Assembly (NCBI RefSeq): GCF_003324165.1
Contig: NW_025407859.1
Coordinates: 1-64,000 of the forward strand
Direction: 5' to 3'
DNA from: Naegleria lovaniensis
Taxonomy: Eukaryota > Heterolobosea > Eutetramitea > Acrasida > Naegleriidae
DNA length: 64,000 bases
The translations under genes and the position numbers were made by a program. The notes beneath the pieces are model-generated. The model saw nothing but the letters and a program-made list of their open reading frames with translations. It made no database searches and had not been told where the DNA came from. Below are positions 51,722 to 63,899 of the stretch, one piece after another (the first letter of the stretch is position 1; each line of letters begins with the position of its first letter).

Positions 51722-54456
51722 TTATTTACTTTTGGAGTCACCCACTGAACTACCGGCTTCAAAACTATTGGATGGTGACAATGTGGACGAAGAAGGTGAT
51801 GCAGGTGTGGAGTTTGGTCTTGGTTTTCGTAGTTTTGCCTTTTGTTTGGAATCTCCCAAAACGAACAACTTGTTCAACAAATGAATCAACATTGGAATGT
51901 TCAGGGTGACGCTATCAAAGTCAAGGAAGTTATCTTCATTGGCTTGTTTTTCAAGCAGCTCATTAAGATCAAGCTCTGATTTAATAGCCACAGCACCTGT
52001 AGCATTTACCACAACCACAAATATACCTGGCTTGGTAGAAGAAATTTGAATTTTGACCAGCTTTTTGATGGGCGATGCTAGAGTGCTATTGGCAATAACT
52101 CCCTTCTTCTCAAGCTCACTGAATTTGAAGGTAAAAGGTCCAACCTGTCTACCGTCACTTGTTGAAGGGTCACTTGGTTTGAAAGTCTTTGAGAGAGTGT
52201 TTGTAAAGTAGGTATTGTACATGTTGAGTTGATTTTTGAGGGCTTCTCTTTTCTCGTTCACATCACCAAGTACAGAGGTAAGTACTTGAAGCTTTTTCTT
52301 CAAGGTTTTTCGCATTAGTCGTTTAGTGTCCAATTCCTTGTTGTGGGATATGACAATAGCATGAACAAGGCCAAAACAATAAAAATTCCATTAAAATTGT
52401 CATTACCCCGAAATTATCATCATTCACATGTTTGTCATTAAAAAACCATCTTGACTCATTTCATACATACCTCATATATTTCTCGAATTAGAATGGTATC
52501 AAATTCTTTTCGTTCTTCATCTGTAATTTGTTGCTGTAAAGTGTCAAGCTGTTCTAAGGCTGTCCTAATCCTTTTTGCAAATTCCCAATTTTGCCGTTCA
52601 TTACAAAGTGTCTCTCCTGCTACTAGTACATCATTGATTGTATATTGAATTTCATCTTGAGGCAGTGATGGAAGATCTCTCAGAATCGTACTCAGTAAAT
52701 CTTTCACTTGCTTCTTGACAGTGCTTGGTACTAGGCCTTCTTCTTTTTCAATGATTTGTGATGGATTTTTAAGCTTCAGGTTAAAGTAGTAATTGGCCTT
52801 GGGTGAAAGAAAATCTGGAGGAGGACCAAACTTATTCAATTGTTGCAAAAACTTGTACAGTAACTCATCGAATTCAGTCCGAGGAGGGCCCTCGCTCGTG
52901 CTAATGCGAGTGGAGTTGGATGCATCGGAGGAGCTAGCTGAAGAACTGTTTGCACCAACAGAAGCAACTGCTTTCTTTTCTTGATTGGCACTACCACCAT
53001 TACTACCAGCGCCACAGCTATTGTAGACTGGAGCGGTTAATGTATCAATATTTTCATAGCACAGACGATGAATCAATGCAACTTCGTTGTGAGAAATGTT
53101 GATCGAGCCAACATCTCCTGATAGTTCAAAAATTTCTCCAATTTCTAATTTGTCAGCAATCTCGTCAATTTCGCATAACTTCTTCATATATTGATGCATT
53201 TGAGCTGTATATTTTTCTATAATTACATTGAGAGGTATCATGTACTTTTCCTTTGCTCCAAAAGGAACACCATTACTTAGATTTTGAATAACTTTACAAA
53301 TCATGGTGAGACTCTTTCTTTGGTTTGTGGTTAACTTGTCTTCAATTATATTGGTCTGATTGTTGTCACAAGTTGTAATGGCTGGATTCACCCATCTCAA
53401 AAATATTAAACCTCCAACCAGTGAATAAATTTCTGTCTCGGATGCATTCTTGTAGGTCTCTTTTCCAAATTGAAGAATTCTTTTACACATGAATCGAACA
53501 CCATAGGGAGTTTCATCCACGGATGCAAATATGCGGGTCAAAAACGATTCTACTGCATCAATAATTTTCTGAACTCGGGGCTTAATGACCTCGATGACTC
53601 TTGGATCATTCTCTGCCTCTTCTTCCGTGGCATTCATGGGACCATCCCATGATTTTCCTTCTTGTTTTGCTTTCTGCAACAAATGATGATAAATCTTGTG
53701 AGAGTTAATCTCCAAGTTGAGCGTCTTATCATTAATGACTGTTTCTATTGGTTCTTTCAGGACCTTCACTAGAAATTTGTGATACATGGTTCTGCGGAGC
53801 ATGGTTCCCAACATTTTCGTAAAGGCAGTATTTGATCTCATAAATTCGCCAATATAGGGACACGTTTGATACTCTTTAGCGAGAACTCTCTCAAAAAGAA
53901 TTAAAAGTAAATGTTCTTCTCGTTCATCAAATTGATCTCCGAATAAAGTAAAAACAACAGTCTGTAGAAATGTATCAACTTCCTTTCCTCGCACCAAACG
54001 AGTCAAAACTGCGAGGTATTTTGGGTCCTTTCGGAATATATAAAACATCTTTTGATAAATTTGAACGGCCTCGTCCCTAAATGTTTGAGTATCCTCTCGG
54101 GTTTTCATCTTTACCTTTTCAAAGGATGAGTCCAAGAGATTTTTCATGTCCTCCGCTTGTACATGGTTCTTAATTAAAAGTCTAATCTTATTCCCGAGAA
54201 TTTCGACTTGTTGTTCAATCACCCAATTTTGTTTAGCCTCAAGAACCAACTTTTTCTTTAGCTCGGTTAAAGCTTCCACATCTCGATGCGTTTCTTCTTC
54301 AATTTCTTTTCCCTCCGTTTTGAGAAAGTCCTGTAGACTCTTCACAGAAAAACTTCTAGAAGAAACCGTTACTGCTTGAATTGGGAGTGGAGGGGGTGGT
54401 ATGAAACCCGAAGGATGAGAATGTTGGGAGGGTGAAATTATTTCATCAGCGCTCAT
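51722..54456 (-). CDS. IQGAP-related RasGAP-domain protein
   Basis: Exons 54456-52471 and 52336-51722 (134-nt intron, GTATGT, phase 0) give 866 residues. A proline-rich start (GFIPPPPLPIQ) and a coiled region lead into the RasGAP-like domain (about residues 130-480), with FTLFGDQFDEREEHLLLILF and LIFLRWVNPAI (the FLR motif). The C-terminal RGC domain spans the intron; its core, KKLVKIQISSTKPGIFVVVV, lies in exon 2. There is no calponin-homology domain or IQ motif, so it resembles the short IQGAPs of amoebae (DGAP1/GapA type). These bind active Rac and cortexillin at the cortex and act in cytokinesis rather than stimulating GTP hydrolysis. Confidence 0.9.
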
Positions 54457-54975
54457 TGTTTTGTTGTGGATGCGAGTGGTTGTTATGGAATTATTGTTAT
54501 TATACTATTATTTTGTATATGGTACAAGGAAGAAAACGGAATGATGATGATTCTTTGTGTGATGATTGGTGAAATTGAAATATGATGATGATGAATCCGA
54601 TCTCAACCTCTCTCACAAAATTTAAAACCACATAAATGTTGCTGCTCGTGATCTCCTAACGAGCAGTCCACTACTTGATGATGATGATAATGATTTGAAA
54701 CAGAGCTCAACAATCCACAACAAGCTTTAATGAAGAGAAAGACTGGTAACAAGAGTGTTTGTCGGAGCCAACAACACACAAATATTTTTTGATATCAAAA
54801 CAGGCAAAGAACAAACCTTTTTGGTGTTTGTTTGCTTTCTGTCGTTTACTTTGAGGAATGTTATTGTTTGTAGAGTTAACTACGTATTTTCAAAAGTGTT
54901 GATAACACACTACCAAGGACCAACCCTCTGAAAATATTGTGCTTTTCGTTAAAGTACATTCGTTTGTATTGTCTA
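54457..54975. other. intergenic, promoter of the IQGAP-type gene
   Basis: No gene is supported in this 519-bp gap. GATGAT-rich patches occur at 54540-54600 and 54675-54695. Confidence 0.5.
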
Positions 54976-57900
54976 TTATTGCATGTCATATTCAATTTGA
55001 AATTGTTGAGAATGAATGGCCTGTCGTTCGGTATCCATAATTTTCATAGTGACTTGAGTCTTTTTTGTTTTCAGTGCAAAATAATCACACACAGTTCGTT
55101 TGTCAGTCATGAGTACAATGGGGTCTTCACTCTTTTCAAATTGTCCCAGTACCAATTGAAATACTGTTTCATTGTCTGCCTTAATGAACTCGTCTAAGAA
55201 ACAATTCAAATTAGTGTTCACATAGAATTTGAAACGAATTTTGTAGGAGGCCGTTGGAGGTAGTTTCAGAGTAGTCACATCATAGGGATCTAACACAATT
55301 TCTCTTTGCTCGCTTGATTTTCCCATGGTCACTAACGCATGAACGGATTCAATATTAATAGGATCAGTTTCTGGAGGTCTCACTGTTACAATATATTCTT
55401 TTTTCACAAGTTTGACATTGGATTTTGGTGTTTTAGAATCTTCAACAAACACCACCTGTCGATTATCTCCCTTTGCTGGATTGAAAGGAAATCGATTGGA
55501 AACATGGACTGGAATGTTGCTCACTTTTTGAATGGCCATGATGAGCTCAGTTCTCCGCCATGCACTATACAGAAAATCATATGAATTTGGAACTTTGAGC
55601 ACAAAATAGCCATCAGTATACGTGCTCACATAAATACTTTCAATTTCAGAAATTTCTACTCGTCTCTTAATCTTAAAGTTGGATGGATCAATGTTGTACA
55701 CGGCCAAGTCACTCACCACAAAAATACGTTTCTGAATTTTACACTTGTCATTCACCTTTTCGAGACGATCTGCAAAGAGTACTTCCTTATCGCCATGTTT
55801 AGAAAAGGCAAGTTGCAGCTGAATATTTCCTTCTGCATTCACATAATCACGTGTATAGGTAAAATTCAAGGAACATCTGCTTCGCTTCTTCTTGTTGGAA
55901 AAGATGTCTTCAAATCCAAAGAGTTTACCTTCCATTTTTCCTTCATTGCCAACGAGCACCCATTTATGCTCCTTCTGGAAACAATTACAAACAATGTATC
56001 TCAACAATGAAAGTACAATATTTCCCTTGGAACCACTAGTTTGAGGATCTGCTTTTTTCAGGCCATCCACTAACTTTTGTGCCAGTGGAAGTGTGTAACG
56101 TTCAATGAAATATCTGACCTCCGTCTCCTTTTTCGATAAACGAGTGGCAATTCGGAATTGTGAGCTGTCAATTTCATGCTTGGATATGAGAGAGGTAATT
56201 TCTGTTTCAATTTTTTGAATTTGATTGAAAAGTTGGACCTTATTGTACTCGAACATGTGAGTACTATAGTATTCATAATCATTTTCTAATAGTAACTCGA
56301 TTGATTCCAAAAGAACAATCAAGAGAAGCATCTCAGGTATCAATGGTAATGCCTGGCCAATAAATGATCGTACATGCTTGAAAGCGATGTTGGATTTCTT
56401 CTTTGCTTGAAGTGAAAGCATGTTCAAGAATATAATTTTTAACATTTTGTAATCGGTTGGGAGATTGACCTCCCTCCTAAAATCTTGTAATACATTCAAA
56501 TGTAAATTACGTATGAAGGCAAATATAAATGTTCGTATCGAATTGTTGAATGATAATTCCAATAATTGAATGATATTATCTTCTTGGCCAATACGTTCTT
56601 GCCGAAAGAAGGATGTATCCCATTTCTCTTCAATGCCTTTTTCCTTATGATAGGCATGGAAAAACTGAAGAGAAATGTAATCTTTTTGACTTAGGAAGGG
56701 ATAGAGAGCGGAGTTTTGAGAATTTTGTTTTTGTGTTTCAATGGTGGAAATATCGTGACCTACTTGTTCACAAAATTCCGTTCCTTTTTCTTCTTGAACA
56801 CTATGAATCATCTTCATGTACTTCATTGTGGTCTCATGTTGTAAAATTTGAAGAGGTGTTAATCTCTCCTCAGGTAAATACGAGAGTAAACCTAGTGTTA
56901 AATCTACCAATACTTTGGCATCAGCATACAATTCTTCTTCGAGTTGTTTCTTTCTCTTTTTTGAGAGTGGTGTTGGAGTGGAACTGGTCGATTCGTGCTC
57001 CACTGCAAAAAGTCCCTCTTTCAGATAATTCTCCAACTCGTCGTTGACAATGGACATGTTGAGTGTGCGCACAGCTTTAGCTTTTAAAATTTCTCGTTGC
57101 TCTTGCTCATCAAAGCAAATGGGTTTTCCAGTGACAAGTTGATACATTAAAACTCCCAAACACCAACAATCGTCATAGTCCCTCAAATAATTCTCTTCAG
57201 GATTATCCATTAATTCTGGAGGTGAAGGAAAGAGTAGTAATTCATTTTGAGATCCCAGTAATAATTGATCATTCTCCTTATTATCATCAATGATTGGAAG
57301 TGCATGTTTTTGCTTATTCAATAGTGTATTTCTCATGAAGGAAAAATTGTGAAGACAAAATTTGTAAAGTCCAGTCGGTTCAAAATCCACAAGAATGTTG
57401 TGACCAGTTAATTTACCATGTACCGATAAAATTTCATCCACATATCCTTCAATATCGGAGCTACTGGCTACAGAAATTCTCTCATTGGAGCGAACAGCAG
57501 CATCTTTGGGCATGCTTGATAATGTTTGTTTCACCTTCATGCAACTCAGAGTCGAACACACTTGAATGATGAAATTGAAAATATCCATCACTGAAAATTT
57601 CTTTCCACAATTTTTGTATTTCCACAAGAGTTGGAACAAGTCTCCATTCTTGACATATTCCGTGGTCATGAATGCAAGAGAACCGACTCGCTTTTTTCGT
57701 TGCTGTGAAAGAAATGCACTTGGTGACAAGTATTCGGATCCGCTCGAAGAGTTCAATGCTTGTGGAATGAGCAACGAGAAATCTTCATCGGTCGACATGG
57801 GTGAGTTGAGATATCTGAAAAATCGGTGAGGAGTTACGACATTGTAGGATGTCAATGCAATTGCTTTCAATTTTTCGAACTTGTGTGAAATATTTCAGGA

Positions 57901-58710
57901 TGATGAGGAGGAGTTGTGTAGCGAAATGACATCACCGGTTAATTTTAACATAACGAGGAGAGAATTGATTTGTGTTAATGTAACATTTCATCCAATAATA
58001 AAAATATCACTCCAAATTTCATGACTTACCATTTTACTTTTTCTCTCAAAATCTTCTTCATTCAAAAACAAGATTGGTTTCATGACAAGTAATTCATTAG
58101 ACACTCTATCTTTCACAAGCATGGCATTGGTCTCCACTCGATACTTTTTATACACCGCTGACATGAATTGCTGACCTGTCTTGCCACTAATCATTTCACT
58201 ATTACTAAAACTTGAACTCTCTGATGTACTATTAAACAATGACGTAAAGAGGGAGGTAGGTGTTGAGGAATGAGGTGTTGTTGGAGACATTTCCGATGAG
58301 CCACCACTGGCTGCTGATATCGATTGCATCACCATTTGTTGTTGTTTTTGAACATAGGGAAAACAAGCCAATTCTCCCACCGAATTGGCCACATGTTGAA
58401 TTTCTTTGAATAACGTTCGACTCGATGAGATGGAAGGAAGTACTTGAAGAATGTCATAATAATTTAAAATGTCAGATGATGATGAGGAGGCTAGGAGGAG
58501 CGGAGAGGATGCTCCTGATGATGACGATGGATTGGATGATGATACGGTCGTAGAAGAAGTAGTATGTGCAGAGATGGGAGTGGTGGTTGTGGTTGACAAT
58601 GTCGAAAGAGGTTGAAAATCAAAAATTGTGCTCTCATCGGTCACGGTAAAGCATGTGCAACTCGAGTTCAAGGAGAGTGCGAGAGGCATATTTTTTAAAT
58701 TGAAAGACAT
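54976..58710 (-). CDS. pseudokinase fused to a myosin-I TH1 domain
   Basis: Exons 58710-58030 and 57879-54976 (150-nt intron, GTAAGT, phase 0) give 1194 residues. A Ser/Thr-rich N terminus leads to a kinase-like fold: N-lobe lysine in LLVMKPI, hinge FMTTEYVKNGDLFQLLWKY, and C-lobe helix DDCWCLGVLMYQLVTGKPI. The catalytic loop reads HGKLTGHNILV (HRD Asp replaced by Lys) and the DFG position reads NFS, so it should be inactive. A long helical middle follows. Residues about 890-1010 match the myosin-I tail TH1 domain: VLFADRLEKVNDKCKIQKR, IFVVSDLAVYNIDPSNFKIK and RRVEISEIESIYVSTYTDGY. TH1 binds acidic phospholipids. No myosin motor is present. Likely a membrane-bound scaffold. Confidence 0.85.
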
Positions 58711-58983
58711 CAGGTGGACACAAAGATCTCAAGTTGCCATCTCAACGAGTAATTATTGCTTGTTAAAAATTGAAACGTGTTTACCGGACCTAACAGGTCA
58801 AACATATAACAGGTTCGAAAAACCAACAACACCATCAGCGTTAAGGTAATTATTTTTTTTATACGGAAAGCCAGCAGAAAAGAAGGCCCCTTTACCCAGT
58901 GTCGTTTAAAATTCTTACAAATGTTTTCAACAGGCTCATAACGAAATTTTATTCTTTGAATCACATCAGAGCATGACAGTTTC

Positions 58984-59334
58984 TCATTTATTTTGATTTT
59001 CATGACTATTCACCTTCGACGACGTTGTTGAAAGTCTTGGCTTGTCACTCACTTCACCAACATCACCCACGCTGCGATAGACATGAGTTCGGAGACGTTC
59101 CTTAATATCATGATCACCCTCCGGGCTTGTATAGTTCTCCTTTCCTCCACCATAAATATAATCTGCTCGATTTCCGTGTTTTGCTGTATTGGTAGTGTCG
59201 AGTTGGTCGACAAATTTTGAAGCATCAGTCATTCCCTTCACTTTGAAAGGATGTTGATCGAGATCTCGTCCCTTTCGAACATCTTCATCTCTTTCTTCGG
59301 AGGAGTAGTGTAATGGATCGGTCCAGTCTGACAT
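58984..59334 (-). CDS. small acidic hydrophilic hypothetical protein
   Basis: A 116-residue protein, ATG at 59334 after a run of A's on the minus strand. It is highly polar, with no membrane segment or recognised motif (MSDWTDPLHYSSEERDEDVR at the start), and looks intrinsically disordered. It stands between the TH1 pseudokinase and the divergent DUF4419 gene. Codon use resembles the neighbours, so I think it is real. The gap 58711-58983 is otherwise empty. Confidence 0.6.
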   Translation of the reverse strand: MSDWTDPLHYSSEERDEDVRKGRDLDQHPFKVKGMTDASKFVDQLDTTNTAKHGNRADYIYGGGKENYTSPEGDHDIKERLRTHVYRSVGDVGEVSDKPRLSTTSSKVNSHENQNK

Positions 59335-59497
59335 GATGGTGGTATGGTTTTTTTAAAAAGTGAATACACAATAATTCATTAAGGAAAGTTACTAAATGCA
59401 GTTTGAAGGAGAACCACGTGTCTCGATAGCAATTTTCAAAATTAGCGCACGGTGACTCTGACTTTGAAAATCAAATCTCAATTAAGGTAATCAAAAG

Positions 59498-61348
59498 ATG
59501 ATTCGAAAAGCTTTCATAACGAAATCACTAGGAAGTTCGTGGAAAACAAAAATCGATTACCAAAAAATGAAGGTATTGTGTAAGAGAGATTTTACTCCCT
59601 TCTACAAGGAACATGGATCATGGGGTAATCATCATCATGGAGAACAAGCAGAAGGAACCAAAGAACAACCCAACGAATACCAAATCGGAAATGTGTATAA
59701 TCAGCCTTCCGAACGAGTAGAATTAAAAGACTTTCTCAGTAATACCATTAAAAAGGGTGAACCTGTGGATCAGGATTTAATCCGATCTCAATACAGTGTA
59801 TTACATACTCCCAATGGCATTTGTACTTTAAAGAATTTACGAGTGAGGCCTCATCCAGTGGTTGCGTGTTATTGTACGGCCTACAGCGAACATTATCCAC
59901 TGATTGTCAGTCCTGACCATATATGGATGATGATTACACAAGGATTGGTCAAACATTTGGCAGTACGACCAGAATTACTGAGATCATCCGAAAATGATCA
60001 AAAGCCAGTGAAAAAGATGGATATTGCTGTTCAAATGCCTAAATATATTACTGATCCAACAAGCATGGAAATTAATTGGGAAGGAGTAGTTGACGAGATT
60101 CAACAAGCAATTATTAATGATGTGTCTCAAAATGCTGATGCAAAGAAACAACAGTTATTGGACTTTTTGGATCACAATTTCTCAACTTCGACTCGAGTTG
60201 AAAAAGTTGCTTCCAAAATCTTAATGATGGAAGCTTTTAAAGATTACTACACATACCAGAATGATTTCTTGTGTGGATTGCCGAGTGTGACTATTTTGGG
60301 TACTATGGAGGATTGGATAGGTATGAGAGAAAAGATTCAAGTACTTGATGAATACGACATGAAATGGTGGCGAAAAGTCTTGACACTCATAATTGACAAG
60401 ATTATCAAAACAGCTCAAGAAGAAACATTGACTGAAGAATTGAAATTATTTTGGAATGGTATTGCTGTTTTTGATTCAGGTAGTGGTGTTGATTACATCT
60501 CGGGTTGGATCAATTACTTTTTCCCGTACGATAAGGACAACAGAATTTCTCCTCACTTTTCTCAATTCATTGAAATGGATGCAAAATTTGACGAGAATGT
60601 ACCGTATGTTGAAAATTTTGAGCCTTGTGACTTGTATGAGGTCTGTGATGAGGAAAATGAAATCAAGACAGCCAAAATGGTTAAACAACTGAACTGGCGA
60701 CAAGCATTTGAACAGAGTTGGTTTCCAAGCCCTTTAACCACCACTCCAGTTCAAGTGGTGAATCATGAATGCTCAAAGTATGGACATTTTGTCGATCCTA
60801 TTTGTGCCGAAACGATTTTGGAATGTTGTAGTGCAGACGATTTAACTGAAATGTTATCCAAATATGTGACGAACAAGTGTAATTGGGAAATTTCAGAACA
60901 CATCACCAAAAAGTGTGAAAAAGCCAAGATTGACCTTTCTAAACATAATTCGACAATCATTGAGCTAAGCCATAGTAATACGATGACAATAACTAGAGAA
61001 GAATTTGAAGAAGCTTGTGCTCCAATTCTTGAGCAATTTGAGGCTTCATTGAAAAATTACATTTTACAGTCCTTGGAGCCTCCCAAAACAAAAGAATACC
61101 GGCGAGTTCCAAACATTGAATTTGCCGTCTTTACAGGAGGTACTTGTAATATACCAAAAGTCCAGAATATTATCCGTAAGGTGGTTGTTGAAATTGTGCC
61201 TAATGTAACATTTGTTTCACATACGATGGAACTTTCTCATGTACCATCAGCAGCTGGCTCTCATTATTTTAGGTATAACCACTATGAATCACTTCAATAC
61301 AGAGAGAAAATTAAACAGATGGGATATGAAGATACAACATTTTACTAA
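59498..61348 (+). CDS. DUF4419-family protein
   Basis: Single exon, 616 residues, ATG at 59498. It shows the family pattern of the uncharacterised DUF4419 proteins of fungi and protists. These are the block HYPLIVSPDHIWMMITQGLV near residue 130, the segment FLCGLPSVTILGTMEDW near residue 260, and SGSGVDYISGWINYFFPY near residue 330. No catalytic motif is known. The first 60 residues are basic and Ser/Lys-rich and could be a weak targeting sequence, followed by a His/Glu/Gln-rich spacer. Confidence 0.8.
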   Translation: MIRKAFITKSLGSSWKTKIDYQKMKVLCKRDFTPFYKEHGSWGNHHHGEQAEGTKEQPNEYQIGNVYNQPSERVELKDFLSNTIKKGEPVDQDLIRSQYSVLHTPNGICTLKNLRVRPHPVVACYCTAYSEHYPLIVSPDHIWMMITQGLVKHLAVRPELLRSSENDQKPVKKMDIAVQMPKYITDPTSMEINWEGVVDEIQQAIINDVSQNADAKKQQLLDFLDHNFSTSTRVEKVASKILMMEAFKDYYTYQNDFLCGLPSVTILGTMEDWIGMREKIQVLDEYDMKWWRKVLTLIIDKIIKTAQEETLTEELKLFWNGIAVFDSGSGVDYISGWINYFFPYDKDNRISPHFSQFIEMDAKFDENVPYVENFEPCDLYEVCDEENEIKTAKMVKQLNWRQAFEQSWFPSPLTTTPVQVVNHECSKYGHFVDPICAETILECCSADDLTEMLSKYVTNKCNWEISEHITKKCEKAKIDLSKHNSTIIELSHSNTMTITREEFEEACAPILEQFEASLKNYILQSLEPPKTKEYRRVPNIEFAVFTGGTCNIPKVQNIIRKVVVEIVPNVTFVSHTMELSHVPSAAGSHYFRYNHYESLQYREKIKQMGYEDTTFY

Positions 61349-61423
61349 AAGATAACAAGAAAATAGATGAGCTCACTTCGAATTCTTACAATTCTTTGCT
61401 TTTTTTTGAATTTCCATAAAAAA

Positions 61424-61444
61424 ATGTCCAAAGATGAAAACTAA
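61424..61444 (+). promoter_or_regulatory. short upstream ORF overlapping the RecQ start
   Basis: An ATG at 61424, in good context after seven A's, opens a six-codon frame (MSKDEN) ending at 61444, out of frame with and overlapping the main ATG at 61434. If it lies in the mRNA leader it would lower translation of the helicase. Confidence 0.35.
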
Positions 61445-63899
61445 AAATTATTTACATTCCGAAAAACAAAGATTGTTCTCGCAGAGTGGAGACCACTCTT
61501 CTTCGTCATCCAGTGACCCAATTAGCAGTATTATTTCAAATGATAGTGGTGAGGAATTTTCTAGTACATGTCAAACTGAAATTCATGAGGATGATTCCGA
61601 TGAAGATGTTGTTTTGAATAACAAAATTTTCATAACACAAGCAGAAATTGTTGCTAAAATCAATGGGTCTAAAAAACGAAGCCAGCACGAGGCTCATATC
61701 AAGAGATCAGTTTTTGTACCTCCCAAGAAAACAAAACCAGCAATGATTAATACAAACAACTCAATACCATCTTCTGACACGACAACACCAATTTTAGGAC
61801 ATCCTAGTTCTAGCAATCATTTTCGGCAACTCTCACAAACACTGGATCCGACAACCAACACAGATTTCTTAAAAGAACATTTTTCTTGGAGCTTAACTGC
61901 TCGTAGAGTTTTAAAAGACGTGTTCGGTCACTCCAGCTTTTTACCGCTTCAATTAGATGCCATCAACGCAACTTTATCTAATAGAAATGTATTGTTGGCC
62001 TCTCCTCCAGGATCAGGGAAAAGTTTGTGCTATCAATTGCCATGTATGATAGAAAACAAGTTGACAATTGTGGTACAACCACAGTTGTCTCTAATATATG
62101 ACCGAATATCGTATTTATCAAAAATTGGAATTTCTGCTACTTATATCAGTTCAGATCGTCGCAACCAAGAGACTGATTCAGAAACTGTTTGGAATGCCTT
62201 ACAACATCCTGAGGATTTAAATTTTAAACTTTTATTTATCACAGACAAAGTGGTGTGGAATAAGAATTTTGGGAAAATTTTTCTCAATCTCAAGAATTCA
62301 GGTAGGATTTCGAGACTAGTTATTGATGAGAGTCATTTGGCTGTCAATCAAGACGATTATCACATTTCACAGCCCTATAAGGCACTGAAACGATTACTGG
62401 GCTACTTTCAAAACGTTACGGTAATGGCCCTGACATCTCTTTGCTCCTCCACTGTACATACAAGACTTTTAAAAGAACTGAATATAAGAAATCCTCAATT
62501 GCTGTTGAACAGTGAAGCAAGTACAATAATTCGACCAAATGTGTACTTTGAAGTGAAGTTAAAACCACCTGAGAAAATTTTACAACACGTAGCGAAAGAT
62601 ATTGCTCATATCATTGTCAACATGTATGCAAATCAATCTGGAATTATTTTTTGTGACAATGGGCACGATTGTCAAGCAATGGAGAGCCATTTGGCCAAAT
62701 TAGACATTGACTCTTCTCGTTTGAAAATATGCACATCGAAACAAGATCAAACTGAACGAGATTTGCAATTCAATGAATGGATGGAAAGTTCTAACGTTAT
62801 TTTAATTACAACCTATTCGATCGGATTTAGTTTGCACAAATCCAACATTCGATTTGTGATACTGTATGCAATTCCAAGCACCATTCAAGAATATTATCGA
62901 GTATGTTCGCTTGTCGGAAGAGATGGCCAAGCAAGTCATTGCACGACCTATTTTTGCTATTCAGATTGGGTTAAGCATTTGAAAAAGGTAGGTTCATGAG
63001 GATGGGCTGATATCTAAAATTCACACATGGCAACAACAAAGAATACTGATTTTTCTCTCCAAACCTTAAATCCCATTATTCCATACTCGCTCAATACAAG
63101 AGAATGCAGAAGAAAATTATTATGTGATATTTTAGGATTCCAACAGTATTGCGATGCAATCAGACACAGTGTAATCAACTGTTGTTGTGACAATTGTGAC
63201 AATACTATGGAGCCATTAATTACCAAAGATTTTACAAAAGAAGCGGTTTCTCTCTTGAAATTAGTGAAAGATGTAAGCATGAAAAGTCGAATGTCACGAC
63301 GAGCTGTTCTTCAACTTTGGACGGGGAATGATAAAAAGAGAAATGAAATTGCGAGTAGAGAAATTGGGCAAGGTTCTCATTTGGACCACTATTCAACCGA
63401 ATACCTCATTGTGTGTCTTGTCATGAAAGGTTATTTAAATGAAATTATTGAACACACACAAAACCATGAGAAAGGTTTAAGCGGTTTTGGATATTCTATT
63501 TTACAACTTACAGATACCAGTGACTTACTGATGGATGGCTCTTTGAAATTTGAATTGAAATTTAAGAAACCAAAGGATTATCTTTGTGACTTGGTGGTTC
63601 ATGAGAATGGAACGTCAACCAAATCGGCAATCACGAATCATGGAGCATCCACTTCCTCTTTGCAGTGTTCGCAAAGTAATACATTGGATTTTACACTACT
63701 GGCGACGCAACCCGTTGAGGAAGCCGAATGTTCTTCGCAGGGCCAAACAACAAGTTTCCATCACGTGCAACACAAAGTTGATCCCATCGAAGAAATGACA
63801 GAGAGAAATGACCTTTCACAAATACGTTCTACCTTGCAAGTATTGGGAGAGGCGTTACAACAATTACGCGAGCGTGTTGAGAGAATATCAAAACCATAG
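61434..63899 (+). CDS. divergent RecQ-family helicase
   Basis: Exons 61434-62987 and 63042-63899 (54-nt intron, GTAGGT...AAAG, phase 0) give 803 residues. A polar N terminus precedes the helicase core. Motif I is ASPPGSGKSLCYQLP, motif II VIDESH (DEAH with Ser), and motif III has TSLCSS instead of TATA. Motif V is TTYSIGFSLHKSNIRFVIL and motif VI is EYYRVCSLVGRDG. The zinc-binding part is TRECRRKLLCDILG ... CCCDNC, followed by an RQC winged-helix-like region and a coiled C-terminal tail. RecQ enzymes unwind recombination and replication intermediates. The Walker A Lys and final Arg persist, but the aromatic-rich loop is lost, so the activity is uncertain. Confidence 0.88.

Noticed and set aside
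58710-59003. 97-residue minus-strand frame with a hydrophobic stretch
   Set aside because: It has an ATG but overlaps the end of the 58984-59334 gene and abuts the next gene start; no similarity or coding look beyond chance.
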